DNA of 64,000 nt from Paenacidovorax monticola (GTDB taxonomy: Bacteria; Pseudomonadota; Gammaproteobacteria; Burkholderiales; Burkholderiaceae_C): NCBI RefSeq assembly GCF_014489595.1, contig NZ_CP060790.1:620001-684000 (forward strand), in the 5' to 3' direction. The position numbers were made by a program, and so were the translations under genes. Below, piece by piece: positions 37,784 through 46,577 of this stretch. Every line of letters begins with the position of its first letter. Within the stretch, counting starts at the first letter, position 1. The notes under the pieces were generated by a model that did not search any database, had not been told where the DNA came from, and saw only the letters and a program-made list of their open reading frames with translations.

Positions 37784-39186
37784 ATGGCGGCGCCAAGCGA
37801 CTTCCTGGCGGCGCTGGCCGATGCGCTGGGCGCCGACTGCGTGCAGTCCGGCGACGCCGTGCCCGCGCGCCACCACACCGACTGGAGCGGCACGGCCCCC
37901 GTGGCGCCGCTGGCGCTGGTGCGCCCGCGCAGCACCGGCGAAGTGGCTGCGCTGCTGCGCCTGTGCCATGCCCACCGCGTGCCCGTGGTGCCGCAGGGCG
38001 GGCTCACGGGGCTGGCGGGCGCGGCCGTGCCTTGCGCGGGCGGCGTGGCCCTGTCGCTGGAGCGCATGAACGCCATCGAGTCCGTGGACGCGCGCGCGGC
38101 CACGCTCACCGCGCAGGCGGGCGCCACGGTGCAGGCCGTGCAGGAGGCGGCGCTGGCCGCGGGCCTGCAGTTCGGCGTGGACTTCGGCGCGCGCGGTTCG
38201 GCCCATGTGGGCGGGGCCATTGCCACCAACGCGGGCGGCAACGGCGTGCTGCAGTTCGGCATGATGCGCGAGCAGGTGCTGGCCTGGAGGTGGTGCTGGC
38301 CGACGGCACCGTGCTGCCCATGCTGCGGCCCATGCTCAAGAACAACACGGGCTACGACCTCAAGCAGTGGTTCATCGGCGCCGAGGGCACGCTGGGCGTG
38401 GTCACGCGCGCACTGCTGCGCCTGCGGCCGCTGCCGCGTGCCAAGGCGACGGCGCTGGTGGCGCTGCCCGGCTTCGATGCGGCACTCTCGCTGCTCGCGC
38501 GGCTGTCGGCGCGCTTTCCGGGCGCGCTCTCGGCCTTCGAGCTCATGTGGCGCGACTTCATCGCGGCCTCGCTCGCCTGGCAGGGCCTGCGCGAGCCCTT
38601 CGACGCCCTACACCCGCTGGCCGTGCTGGTGAACGTGGACGGCCAGGACGAAGCCGGCCTGCGCGAGGCGCTGGAATCCGCGCTGGGCGAGGCCCTGGAG
38701 GCGGGCGAGGCGCTGGACGCCGCCATCGCCCAGTCGCAGGCCCAGGCCGCCGCGCTGTGGAAGATCCGCGAGGCCACGGCCGAGCTGCCCGCGCACATGC
38801 ACCCGCCCATCAACTTCGACGTGAGCCTGCCCCTGGCCGACATCGGCCGCTTCGCCGAGGCTTGCCGCGCCGCGCTGTCGGCGCACTGGCCGGGCCACCA
38901 CACGGTGTTCTTCGGCCATGTGGGCGACGGCAACCTGCACCTGACGACCGATGCCGCCACGGTGGGCGGCGAGGAGGCCGCCGTGGAGGCCGCCGTGGAG
39001 GCCCTGGTCTACGAACAGGTCGCGGCCTTCGGCGGCAGCGTGTCGGCCGAGCACGGCATCGGCCTGCACAAGAAACCCTACCTCGGCGCCAGCCGCACGC
39101 CGGCCGAGCTGGCCGCCATGCGTGCCATCAAGCAGGCGCTCGATCCACACCATCTTCTCAACCCCGGCAAGGTCTTCGATCTATGA
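37784..39186 (+). CDS. FAD-binding 2-hydroxyacid dehydrogenase, GlcD/D2HGDH-like (frame broken by 1 nt)
   Basis: FAD-linked oxidase of the vanillyl-alcohol-oxidase fold (FAD_binding_4 plus FAD-oxidase C domain). The FAD-pyrophosphate region reads PVVPQGGLTGLAGAAVPCAG; later come GANAGGNG-like TNAGGNGVLQFG, KNNTGYDLKQWFIGAEGTLG and the C-terminal HVGDGNLH and SAEHGIGLHKKPYL. GlcD relatives oxidise D-lactate, glycolate or D-2-hydroxyglutarate. One extra G at GG 38281-38282 restores VLGLEVVLADG and 467 aa. It is coupled by ATGA to a HisC-like aminotransferase, suggesting imidazole-lactate oxidation (inference). Confidence 0.85.
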
Positions 39187-40304
39187 ACGCTTCCGCCATC
39201 CATGCCCTCGCGCGGCCCGAAGTGCCGCCGCTTCCGCCCTACAACGCCGGCCTGTCGTCCGAGGCCGTGCGCGCGCGCTACGGCGTGAGCGAGATCGCGC
39301 GCCTGGCGAGCAACGAGAACCCCTACGGCGCGAGCCCCGCCGTGGCCAGCGCCCTGGCCGGCCTCGCCACGCGCGTGGGCACCTACCCCGACGCCAACTG
39401 CACCGCGCTGCGCGCGGCCATCGGCGTGCGCACGGGCGTGGCGGCCGAGGCCATCGTCATCGGCAACGGCTCCGAGGACATCCTGCAGATGCTGTGCCAG
39501 GCCTTCCTGTCGGCGGGCGACCGCGTGCTCACGCAGCGCCCGGCCTTCGGCCTGCACGAGATCTACCCGCGCATGATGGGCGCGCAGGTGGAGCTGCTCG
39601 CGCTCACGCCCGAGCTCGGCTTCGACGTGGACGCCTGGTGCGAGGCGCTGGCGCGCGGCCCCAAGATCGCCATGCTGGCCAACCCGTCGAACCCCGTGGG
39701 CTGCATGTTCACGGCGGCCGAGATGGAGCGCCTGCTGGCGGCCACGCCCGCGCACACATTGCTCGTGGTGGACGAGGCCTACTACGAATACGCCCGCCAC
39801 GCCGAGGGCTACCCCGACGTGCTGGCCATGCTGCGCGGCCGCGCCATGCCGTGGATCGTGCTGCGCACCTTCTCCAAGGCCTGGGGCCTGGCGGGTCTGC
39901 GCGTGGGCTACGGCCTGGCCAGCGACGCGGCCCTGGTGCAACTGCTCGACCGCGTGCGCACGCCCTTCAACGTGAACCACGCGGCGCAGGCTGCGGCGCT
40001 CGCGGCCTGGGGCGACGAGGCGTTCATGCAGCGCGGCGTGGCCGAGACCGTGCGCCTGCGCGGGGTGCTGGCCGAGCGGCTGGCGATGCTGCCGGGCTTG
40101 CGCATTGCGCCTTCGGCCACCAACTTCCTGTTCCTCGACATCGGCCGCCCCAACGCGCCCGTGAACGAGGCACTGCTGGCCCAGGGCCTCATCGTCAAGC
40201 CCTGGAAAGAGCCGGGCTTCGAGCATTTCATCCGCGTCTCCATCGGCACCGAGGCCGAGAACGAGCGCTTCGCCCATGCGCTGGCCGGCATTTTGGCTGC
40301 TTGA
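39183..40304 (+). CDS. HisC-like PLP-dependent aminotransferase in the hut cluster
   Basis: Class I/II aminotransferase, 373 aa, closest to histidinol-phosphate aminotransferases: IARLASNENPYGASPAV, GTYPDANCTALRAAI, IGNGSEDILQMLCQAF, MLANPSNPVGCMF, VVDEAYYEYAR and the PLP-lysine motif RTFSKAWGLAGLRVGYG. The start overlaps the flavin dehydrogenase stop by four bases. A biosynthetic hisC would normally sit in a his operon; position between hutI and hutF instead suggests transamination of imidazole-pyruvate to histidine or the reverse. That role is not proven. Confidence 0.88.
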   Translation: MNASAIHALARPEVPPLPPYNAGLSSEAVRARYGVSEIARLASNENPYGASPAVASALAGLATRVGTYPDANCTALRAAIGVRTGVAAEAIVIGNGSEDILQMLCQAFLSAGDRVLTQRPAFGLHEIYPRMMGAQVELLALTPELGFDVDAWCEALARGPKIAMLANPSNPVGCMFTAAEMERLLAATPAHTLLVVDEAYYEYARHAEGYPDVLAMLRGRAMPWIVLRTFSKAWGLAGLRVGYGLASDAALVQLLDRVRTPFNVNHAAQAAALAAWGDEAFMQRGVAETVRLRGVLAERLAMLPGLRIAPSATNFLFLDIGRPNAPVNEALLAQGLIVKPWKEPGFEHFIRVSIGTEAENERFAHALAGILAA

Positions 40305-40306
40305 GA

Positions 40307-40320
40307 CTTGTCTATACAGG
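40307..40320. promoter_or_regulatory. Probable HutC operator 3 (before hutF)
   Basis: CTTGTCTATACAGG lies just past the HisC-like stop and 51 bases before the hutF start. It is the same 14-base palindrome as at 24900 and 28464 with one or two changes, and implies a separately regulated hutFG promoter. Confidence 0.7.
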
Positions 40321-40370
40321 GCGGGGAAGACGGCATGAACCGGCCCTGTCCATCCACCTGATTCCACTCT

Positions 40371-41798
40371 ATGACCGACACCGATTCTTGCGTTTCCCGC
40401 TCCAGCCCCGCCGGTTCCCTGTTTGCCGAGCACGCGCTGCTGCCCGGGGGCTGGGCGCGCGATGTGCTGCTGCAATGGGATGCCGCGGGCCGGCTGCTGT
40501 CCGCCGAGGCGGGTGCCGCGGCCGGCGCCGCTCCGCGCGCGGCCGGCCCCGTGGTGCCCGGCATGCCCAACCTGCATTCGCATGCCTTCCAGCGTGCCTT
40601 CGCGGGCCTGACCGAGTACCGCGCCCAGAACCCCGATGGCGGCCAGGACAGCTTCTGGAGCTGGCGCAACCTGATGTACCGCTTCGCGGCGCAGATCACG
40701 CCCGAGTCGCTCGAAGCCATCGCGACCTGGCTCTACGTGGAGATGCTGGAGGCGGGCTACACCTCGGTCTGCGAGTTCCACTACGTGCACCACGACCAGG
40801 GCGGCCGGCCCTATGCCGACGACGCCACGCTCTCGCTCGCGCTGCTGCGCGCGGCGCGCAAGGCGGGCATCGGCATCACGCTGCTGCCCGTGCTGTACCA
40901 GACCAGCGGTTTCGGCGGCAAGCCGCCGCGCGAAGCCCAGGCGCGCTTCATCCGCAGCACCGACAACATGCTCTCTTTATTGGAGCGACTCACGCCCGCC
41001 ACACAAGCGCAGGGGGCCGCCCTGGGCCTGGCGCCGCATTCGCTGCGCGCCGTGCCGCCCGACAGCCTGCGCGCGGCCGTGGAGGGCCTCACCGCGCTGG
41101 ATGCGCGCGCGCCCATCCACATCCACATCGCCGAGCAGACGCAGGAGGTGGATGACTGCGTGGCCTGGAGCGGCCAGCGCCCCGTGCAGTGGCTGCTCGA
41201 CCACGCGCCCGTGGATGCGCGCTGGTGCCTGGTGCACGCCACGCACATGACGCCCGAGGAGTACGCGGGCGCCGCCCGCACGGGCGCCGTGGCCGGCATC
41301 TGCCCCACGACCGAGGCCAACCTGGGCGACGGCATCTTCGACATGCCGCTGTGGCAGCGCCACGGCGGCGCCTGGGGTGTGGGCTCGGACAGCCATGCCA
41401 GCGTGAACGCGGCCGAGGAGCTGCTGATGCTCGAATACAGCCAGCGCCTGTCGCTGCGCCAGCGCAATGTGCTGGCGGCCGTGGGGCAGCCGCAGGTCGG
41501 CACCGCCATGTGGCAGGCCGCCGTGCAAGGTGGCGCGCAGGCTGCGGGCCGCCCCGTGGCAGGGCTGGCCGTGGGCCAGCAGGCCGACTTTGCCGTGCTC
41601 GACGCCGGCCATGTGGCGCTCGCCGGGCTGCCGGTCGAGGCCATGCTCTCGGCCCACGTGTTCGGCAGCCACCGCACCAGCGCGCTGCACAGCCTGTGGG
41701 TGGGCGGCATGCAGCGCGTGGCCGCCGGGCGCCATGCGCTGCACGACAGCGCCGCCCAGGCCTTCGTGACCGCGCGGGCCGCCACCATCGCCCCCTGA
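40371..41798 (+). CDS. hutF: Formimidoylglutamate deiminase HutF
   Basis: Converts N-formimidoylglutamate to N-formylglutamate plus ammonia. The 475-aa amidohydrolase has VPGMPNLHSHAFQRAFAGLT (metal His-x-His), SFWSWRNLMYRFAAQ, EMLEAGYTSVCEFHYVHH, a third metal histidine in HIHIAEQTQEVDDC, CPTTEANLGDGIF and the aspartate in GSDSHASVNAAEELL. These identify HutF, not a general chlorohydrolase. It defines the five-step pathway, with hutG 30 bases downstream. Confidence 0.94.
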   Translation: MTDTDSCVSRSSPAGSLFAEHALLPGGWARDVLLQWDAAGRLLSAEAGAAAGAAPRAAGPVVPGMPNLHSHAFQRAFAGLTEYRAQNPDGGQDSFWSWRNLMYRFAAQITPESLEAIATWLYVEMLEAGYTSVCEFHYVHHDQGGRPYADDATLSLALLRAARKAGIGITLLPVLYQTSGFGGKPPREAQARFIRSTDNMLSLLERLTPATQAQGAALGLAPHSLRAVPPDSLRAAVEGLTALDARAPIHIHIAEQTQEVDDCVAWSGQRPVQWLLDHAPVDARWCLVHATHMTPEEYAGAARTGAVAGICPTTEANLGDGIFDMPLWQRHGGAWGVGSDSHASVNAAEELLMLEYSQRLSLRQRNVLAAVGQPQVGTAMWQAAVQGGAQAAGRPVAGLAVGQQADFAVLDAGHVALAGLPVEAMLSAHVFGSHRTSALHSLWVGGMQRVAAGRHALHDSAAQAFVTARAATIAP

Positions 41799-41828
41799 CC
41801 GTTCCATCGACACCCGTAGACTCACGCC

Positions 41829-42647
41829 ATGACCGATACCGTTCCCCCGCCGTTCACGTTCCACCAGGGCAGCGCGCCGCTGCTGATCTCCATGCCCCAT
41901 GTGGGCACGCATGTGCCGCCCGCCATCGCCGCGCGCTTCACCGGCGAGGCACGCCAGGTGCCCGACACCGACTGGCACCTGGAGCGCCTCTACGGCTTTG
42001 CCAGGGAGCTGGGCGCCTCGATCCTCGTGGCCACGCATTCGCGCTACGTGGTGGACCTGAACCGTCCGCCCGATGGCGCCAGCCTCTATCCCGGCCAGAG
42101 CGTGACGGGCCTGTGCCCCGTGGACACCTTCGACGACACGCCCATCTACGCTGATGCCGCCGATGTGCCTGACGACGCCGAGGTGGCGCGGCGCCGCGAT
42201 GCCGTGTGGGCCCCGTACCACGCGCAACTGCGCGCCGAGCTGGACCGCATCCGCGCCGCGCACGGCGTGGCCGTGCTGTGGGACGCGCATTCGATCCGTT
42301 CGGTGCTGCCGCGCTTCTTCGAGGGCAAGCTGCCCGACCTGAACCTGGGCACGGCCGACGGCGCGAGCTGCGATCCGGCCCTGGCGCAGGAGCTGCTGGC
42401 CATTGGCAAGGCAGCCACGGGCTACACGGCCGTGCTCAACGGCCGCTTCAAGGGCGGCCACATCACGCGCTACTACGGCCGCCCGGCAGACAACGTGCAT
42501 GCCGTGCAGCTGGAGATGACGCAGTCGAGCTACATGCAGGAGGCCCTGCCGTTCGACTACCTGCCCGAGGTGGCGGCCGGCATCCAGCCGCACCTGCGCC
42601 GCATGGTGGAGGCGGCGCTGGCGTTCGCACGCGCACGCGCCGCATGA
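41829..42647 (+). CDS. hutG: N-formylglutamate deformylase HutG
   Basis: Last hut step: N-formylglutamate to glutamate plus formate. The 272-aa protein has SAPLLISMPHVGTHVPPAIA, DTDWHLERLYGFARELGASI, HSRYVVDLNRPP, LWDAHSIRSVLPRFFEGKLP and FKGGHITRYYGRP, all typical of the zinc-dependent FGase family. A perfect 11-bp hairpin starts four bases after its stop and marks the end of the cluster. Confidence 0.95.
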   Translation: MTDTVPPPFTFHQGSAPLLISMPHVGTHVPPAIAARFTGEARQVPDTDWHLERLYGFARELGASILVATHSRYVVDLNRPPDGASLYPGQSVTGLCPVDTFDDTPIYADAADVPDDAEVARRRDAVWAPYHAQLRAELDRIRAAHGVAVLWDAHSIRSVLPRFFEGKLPDLNLGTADGASCDPALAQELLAIGKAATGYTAVLNGRFKGGHITRYYGRPADNVHAVQLEMTQSSYMQEALPFDYLPEVAAGIQPHLRRMVEAALAFARARAA

Positions 42648-42651
42648 GGCC

Positions 42652-42676
42652 TGCGCATCCTCGTTGAGGATGCGCA
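42652..42676 (+). terminator. Strong hairpin ending the hut cluster
   Basis: TGCGCATCCTC and GAGGATGCGCA form a perfect 11-bp stem with a three-base GTT loop, four bases after the hutG stop. No T-run follows (AACTTC), so it may be a weak terminator or mRNA-stabilising element and not a classical intrinsic terminator. Confidence 0.55.
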
Positions 42677-42742
42677 AACTTCAGGGCGCCGGCGACACGG
42701 AACCGTCACGCGGCGCGCTCTCGCGTCGGATACGATTTCGGC

Positions 42743-43012
42743 ATGAGTGAAATGGAGTCGGGGCGCCTGGCGGAGGGCCACATGCCCGTGCCCCGGGCGC
42801 ACAGGGAGGGGGTGTTCCGCATGCCGCTGTTCAAGCCGGGCACCCATGTCCGCTACGGCCGCCACAGCGAGACGGTGAGCCACATCGTGGTGCGGCGGCA
42901 GCAGCTGTCCGTGTACCTCGTGGGGCGCGAGTCCCCCGTGCGGCCCGACCAGCTGGAGCTGGAGCCCGTGCTCTTCACCACGCAGCGGCGGCCCGATCCG
43001 CTGCTCTACTGA
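42743..43012 (+). CDS. Hypothetical protein
   Basis: An 89-aa frame starting at ATG with an AT-rich, -10-like TACGAT 12 bases ahead. The last 63 residues (from [20 protein letters not shown]) look like a compact beta-rich fold with [13 protein letters not shown]; no signal or membrane segment is seen. A start at that internal methionine is possible. I do not recognise the family. It converges with psd, nine bases away. Confidence 0.6.
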   Translation: MSEMESGRLAEGHMPVPRAHREGVFRMPLFKPGTHVRYGRHSETVSHIVVRRQQLSVYLVGRESPVRPDQLELEPVLFTTQRRPDPLLY

Positions 43013-43021
43013 AAGCCCGCG

Positions 43022-43925
43022 TCAGGCCGCGCGTTCCGCGGGGCCCATGGCTGGCGGCTGCAGGTCGCTGCTGGGCGCCGGCGCGGGGCGGAAGGCCATG
43101 CTCTGGCCCAGGCGCACGGGGTGGGCAGGGCCCCAGGCCTCGTTGAAGCGCAGAGGTCCGCGGGGAACAGCAGCACCACGGTGGAGCCGAGCAGGAAGCG
43201 GCCCATCTCCTCGCCCTGGCGCAGCGTGATGCCGCGCTCGGCGTAGTCCCAGCTGCGCAGTTCGCCGGTGCGCGGCGGGTTCACCTGGCCGTGCCATACG
43301 GTGGCCATGCTGCCCACGATGGTGGCGCCCACGAGCACCATCACGAAGGGGCCCTGCGCCGAGTCGAACACGCACACCACGCGCTCGTTGCGCGCGAACA
43401 GCCCCGGCACGCCGCGCGCGGTGGTCGGGTTCACCGAGAACAGCTCACCCGGCACATGCACCATGCGCCGCAGCTGGCCTGTGCAGGGCATGTGGATGCG
43501 GTGGTAGTCGCGCGGGCTCAGGTAGATGGTGGCGAAATGGCCGTCCTGGAACTGTGCGGCCAGCGGCGCGTCGCCGCCCAGCAGCGCCGTGGTGGAGTAG
43601 TGGTGGCCCTTGGCCTGGAAGATCTGGTCCCGCTCGATGGGGCCGAGCTGGCTCACGGCGCCGTCCACGGGGCAGACCAGGTCCGCCGCCGCCAGGGGGC
43701 GCGCACCGGGGCGCAGCGCGCGCGTGAAGAAGTCGTTGAAGGTGGCGTAGGCGGCAGGGTCGGGATTGGCGGCCTCGGCCATGTCCACGCCGTAGCGCGC
43801 GATGAAGCGGCGGATCACGGCCGTGGTCCAGCGCCCCCGCGCAGGCCGGCCAGGCGCCCCATGAGGGTGGTGAGGGCCTGCTTGGGCAGGAGGTATTGCG
43901 GGAGAACGGCGAGGCGGTCGGACAC
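43022..43925 (-). CDS. psd: Phosphatidylserine decarboxylase Psd (frame broken twice by 1 nt)
   Basis: Membrane-associated pyruvoyl enzyme that makes phosphatidylethanolamine. Clear motifs: [67 protein letters not shown] and the self-cleavage site LGST in [14 protein letters not shown]. Two breaks occur: CCCCC at 43834-43838 near the N-terminus and GG at 43155-43156 near the C-terminus ([12 protein letters not shown]). One base at each gives 301 aa starting at GTG. The gene follows livF after about 38 bases. Confidence 0.85.
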
Positions 43926-43963
43926 GGGCGATGGATGGGTGAGGATGAAAAGAGCCGAGGTTA

Positions 43964-44683
43964 CTAGATACCGAGGTGCTGCTCCAGAACACAGGGATCG
44001 GCGTGCAGCGCTGCGGAGCTGCCTTCGAACACGGCCTGGCCCTTGACGAGGATGACGTTGCGGTCGGTGACCTGGGTGACATGCCGCCAGTTCTTGTCCA
44101 CGATCACGCTGCTGATGCCGCTGCGCCGGATGACCTCGCAGATGCGCCAGATCTCGCGCGCGATCAGGGGGGCGAGGCCCTCGGTGGCCTCGTCGAGGAT
44201 GAGCACGTCGGGGTTGGTCATGAGCGCGCGGCCGATGGTGAGCATCTGCTGTTCGCCGCCGCTGAGCTGCTGGCCGCCGTGCTCCAGGCGCTCGGCCAGG
44301 CGCGGGAAGGTGTCGAGCACGCGCTCGTAGGTCCAGTCGCGCTGGCCGCGCGTGCCGGGCCGGGCGGCCATGACCAGGTTCTCGCGCACGCTGAGGTTGC
44401 CGAAGATGCCGCGCCCCTCGGGCACGTAGGCCACGCCCAGGCGCGCCACGGCGTAGGGCGGCTGGCCCGTGGTGTCGCGGCCCATCACCTGCACGCTGCC
44501 GGCGCGCGGCCGCACGATGCCCATGAGCGTCTTGAGCAGCGTGCTCTTGCCCATGCCGTTGCGGCCCATAAGGCCGATGGTCTCGCCCCGGCCCACGCGG
44601 AAGTCCACGCCGTGCAGGACGTGGCTGGCGCCGTAGTAGGCGTGCAGGCCGCGCGCGTCGATGAGCAGGTCGCTGGAGTCCAT
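43964..44683 (-). CDS. livF: Branched-chain amino-acid ABC transporter ATP-binding protein LivF
   Basis: ATPase of a HAAT-type importer, 239 aa. Walker [10 protein letters not shown], signature [15 protein letters not shown], Walker [14 protein letters not shown] and VDKNWRHV in the switch region are LivF-like. The sequence begins [20 protein letters not shown]. It is separated from livG by 144 bases that hold a repeat element. Ligand class is branched-chain amino acids, amides or aromatic acids; the exact one is not evident. Confidence 0.9.
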   Translation of the reverse strand: MDSSDLLIDARGLHAYYGASHVLHGVDFRVGRGETIGLMGRNGMGKSTLLKTLMGIVRPRAGSVQVMGRDTTGQPPYAVARLGVAYVPEGRGIFGNLSVRENLVMAARPGTRGQRDWTYERVLDTFPRLAERLEHGGQQLSGGEQQMLTIGRALMTNPDVLILDEATEGLAPLIAREIWRICEVIRRSGISSVIVDKNWRHVTQVTDRNVILVKGQAVFEGSSAALHADPCVLEQHLGI

Positions 44684-44748
44684 GTCAATGATCCATAGCG
44701 CAGCGCGCTCCGCGAAAGAGGCGCGTCCCAGGCTGGGGCGCCCCGCAG

Positions 44749-44824
44749 CACTGGTGGCGTCCCCCTTCCCGAGGCGCGCAGCGCTGAGAGAGCTGGGGGA
44801 AGGCGCGAAGCGCCTCTGGGGGTT
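44749..44824. repeat. Intergenic palindromic repeat, copy A
   Basis: GC-rich element between livG and livF. Core CACTGGTGGCGTCCCCC, then CGCGCAGCG, GAGAGA, GGGGGAAGGCGC and GAAGCGCCTC. It shares this order with the element at 47529. Contains short hairpins such as AGGCGC-GAA-GCGCCT. A related string (GCACTGGCGTGTCC) occurs in the ssuD insertion. Confidence 0.6.
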
Positions 44825-44827
44825 GTC

Positions 44828-45598
44828 TCATTCCTCGCCCAGGTAAGCGGCCTGCACCTGCGCGTTGGCGCGCACGGCGGCGGGCGCGCCGCCCGCGATG
44901 ACCTCGCCGTTGACCATCACCGTGAGGTGGTCGGCCAGCACGAACACGGCGTCCATGTCGTGCTCCACCAGCATCATGGCGTGCGCGGCCTTGAGCCGCT
45001 GCAGCAGCGCCACGATGCGCTCGGCCTCGGCAGCGCCCATGCCCGCGAGCGGCTCGTCGAGCAGCAGCACGCGCGGCTCGGTGGCCAGGGTCATCGCGAT
45101 CTCGAGCTGGCGTTGCTCGCCATGGCTGATGGCGCCGGCCACGGCGTCGAGGCGGTTTTGCAGGCCAGACAGCTCGATGGCGCGCTCCCAGCGGGCGCGA
45201 GTAGCTCTGTTTTTATGAGCGTCGCGGGTATCGCGCCACCAGCGCAGCGGGTTCCAGGGCTGCTGCGGTTCGCGCGCCTGGGCGGCCAGGCGCACGTTCT
45301 CGCGCACGGTGAAGGGCAGGAAGATGTTGGTCTTCTGGTAGCTGCGCCCCAGGCCCTGGCGTGCGATGCGCTCGGCGTTCCAGCCCGTGACCTCGCGCCC
45401 GCCCAGGTGCAGCGTTCCGCCGCTGGGCGCGAGGTCGCCCGACAGCAGGTTCGTGAGCGTGGACTTGCCCGCGCCGTTGGGGCCGATCACGGCCTGGATG
45501 CGGCCCTGCCACAGGTCTACCGAGACGCCGTTCACGGCCGCCAGGCCGCCGAAGCGCCGCGTGATGCCGCGTGCCGAGAGCAGGGGGGCGTCAGCCAT
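44828..45598 (-). CDS. livG: Branched-chain amino-acid ABC transporter ATP-binding protein LivG
   Basis: Second ATPase of the HAAT importer, 256 aa from the ATG giving MADAPLLSARGITRRFGGLA. Walker A GPNGAGKST, the loop RSYQKTNIFLPFTVREN and Walker B VLLLDEPLAGM are typical; the family signature is modified to ISHGEQRQLEIAM, which is usual for LivG. The start overlaps the livM stop by eight bases. Confidence 0.9.
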   Translation of the reverse strand: MADAPLLSARGITRRFGGLAAVNGVSVDLWQGRIQAVIGPNGAGKSTLTNLLSGDLAPSGGTLHLGGREVTGWNAERIARQGLGRSYQKTNIFLPFTVRENVRLAAQAREPQQPWNPLRWWRDTRDAHKNRATRARWERAIELSGLQNRLDAVAGAISHGEQRQLEIAMTLATEPRVLLLDEPLAGMGAAEAERIVALLQRLKAAHAMMLVEHDMDAVFVLADHLTVMVNGEVIAGGAPAAVRANAQVQAAYLGEE

Positions 45599-46577
45599 GC
45601 GGCTCCCCGGCGGGCTTGCGCCTTTGCAGCAGGCCCAGCAGGCCGCGCGGTGCAACCAGCAGCGTGAGCACGATGAAGCCGCCCATGAGCAGCTGCCAGT
45701 GCTTGGTCAGGTCCTTGAACCAGTGCAGCAGCAGCTCGAACGCGAACGCGCCCACGGCGGCTCCCGCGAAGTTGCCCATGCCGCCGAGGATGACCATCAT
45801 GATCGCGTGCGCGCTCATGTGAAAGCCCATGAGCTCGGGGTTCACGTAGCCCGTCTGCGCGCCCCACAGGTAGCCGGCGAGCCCCGCAAGCGCGCCCGCC
45901 AGCGTGAAGGCCGTGAGCTTGTAGCCGCGCGTGGCGAAGCCCATGGCGCGCATGCGGTGCTCGTTCACGCGGATGCCCGCGAGCGCGCGCCCCAGCGGGC
46001 TCCACAGCAGGCGGCGCAGCAGCGCGTAGACCCCCAGGGCCAGCGCGAGCGTGAAGTAGTAGAAGGTCTTGCGCCCCTCCAGGTCGAAGGGCAGCCAGCC
46101 CGCCACCGAGGCGTCGGGGCGGAAGTTGATGTAGATGCCGTCCGAGCCGCCCAGCGGCTTGTTGTCGAAGAACAGGTAGAACACCATCTGCGCGAACGCC
46201 ATGGTCACCATGATGAAGTAGATGCCGTGCGTGCGCACCACGAAGAAGCCGATCACCAGGGCCGCGAGGCCCGCGCCCGCCACGGCGAGCGGCAGCGTCC
46301 ACCACAGGCTGGAAGGCCCGTGCTGGGGCGTGAGGAAGGCCAGCGCATAGCCCGCGAGGCCGAAGTAGGCCGCATGGCCCAGCGAGACCAGGCCCGTCAC
46401 GCCCTGCAGCAGGTCCAGGCTCATCGCGAAGATGGCCAGGATCACCATGCGCGTGACCATCTGCACATAGAAGTCGCTGCCTACGGCCGGAAAGAGCAGC
46501 AGGGCCAGCACGCCCAGCGCGAGCGCGATCTGCACGCCGCGCGGCAGCACTTCGAGGTGGGCCCGGGGCGCGCTCAT
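45591..46577 (-). CDS. livM: Branched-chain amino-acid ABC transporter permease LivM
   Basis: Inner-membrane permease, 328 aa, with about ten helices (GVQIALALGVLALLLFPAVG onward). HAAT motifs include LDLLQGVTGLVSLGHAAYFG, GIRVNEHRMRAMGFATRGYK (coupling loop) and HMSAHAIMMVILGGMGNFAG. The long frame extends upstream into livH; the ATG at 46577 is chosen because it overlaps the livH stop by four bases and gives family length. Confidence 0.92.
   Translation of the reverse strand: MSAPRAHLEVLPRGVQIALALGVLALLLFPAVGSDFYVQMVTRMVILAIFAMSLDLLQGVTGLVSLGHAAYFGLAGYALAFLTPQHGPSSLWWTLPLAVAGAGLAALVIGFFVVRTHGIYFIMVTMAFAQMVFYLFFDNKPLGGSDGIYINFRPDASVAGWLPFDLEGRKTFYYFTLALALGVYALLRRLLWSPLGRALAGIRVNEHRMRAMGFATRGYKLTAFTLAGALAGLAGYLWGAQTGYVNPELMGFHMSAHAIMMVILGGMGNFAGAAVGAFAFELLLHWFKDLTKHWQLLMGGFIVLTLLVAPRGLLGLLQRRKPAGEPHG

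Noticed and set aside
39183..40304. Biosynthetic hisC of a his operon
   Set aside because: No his genes nearby; the gene is translationally coupled to a catabolic dehydrogenase and surrounded by hut genes. A biosynthetic role cannot be excluded but is less likely.
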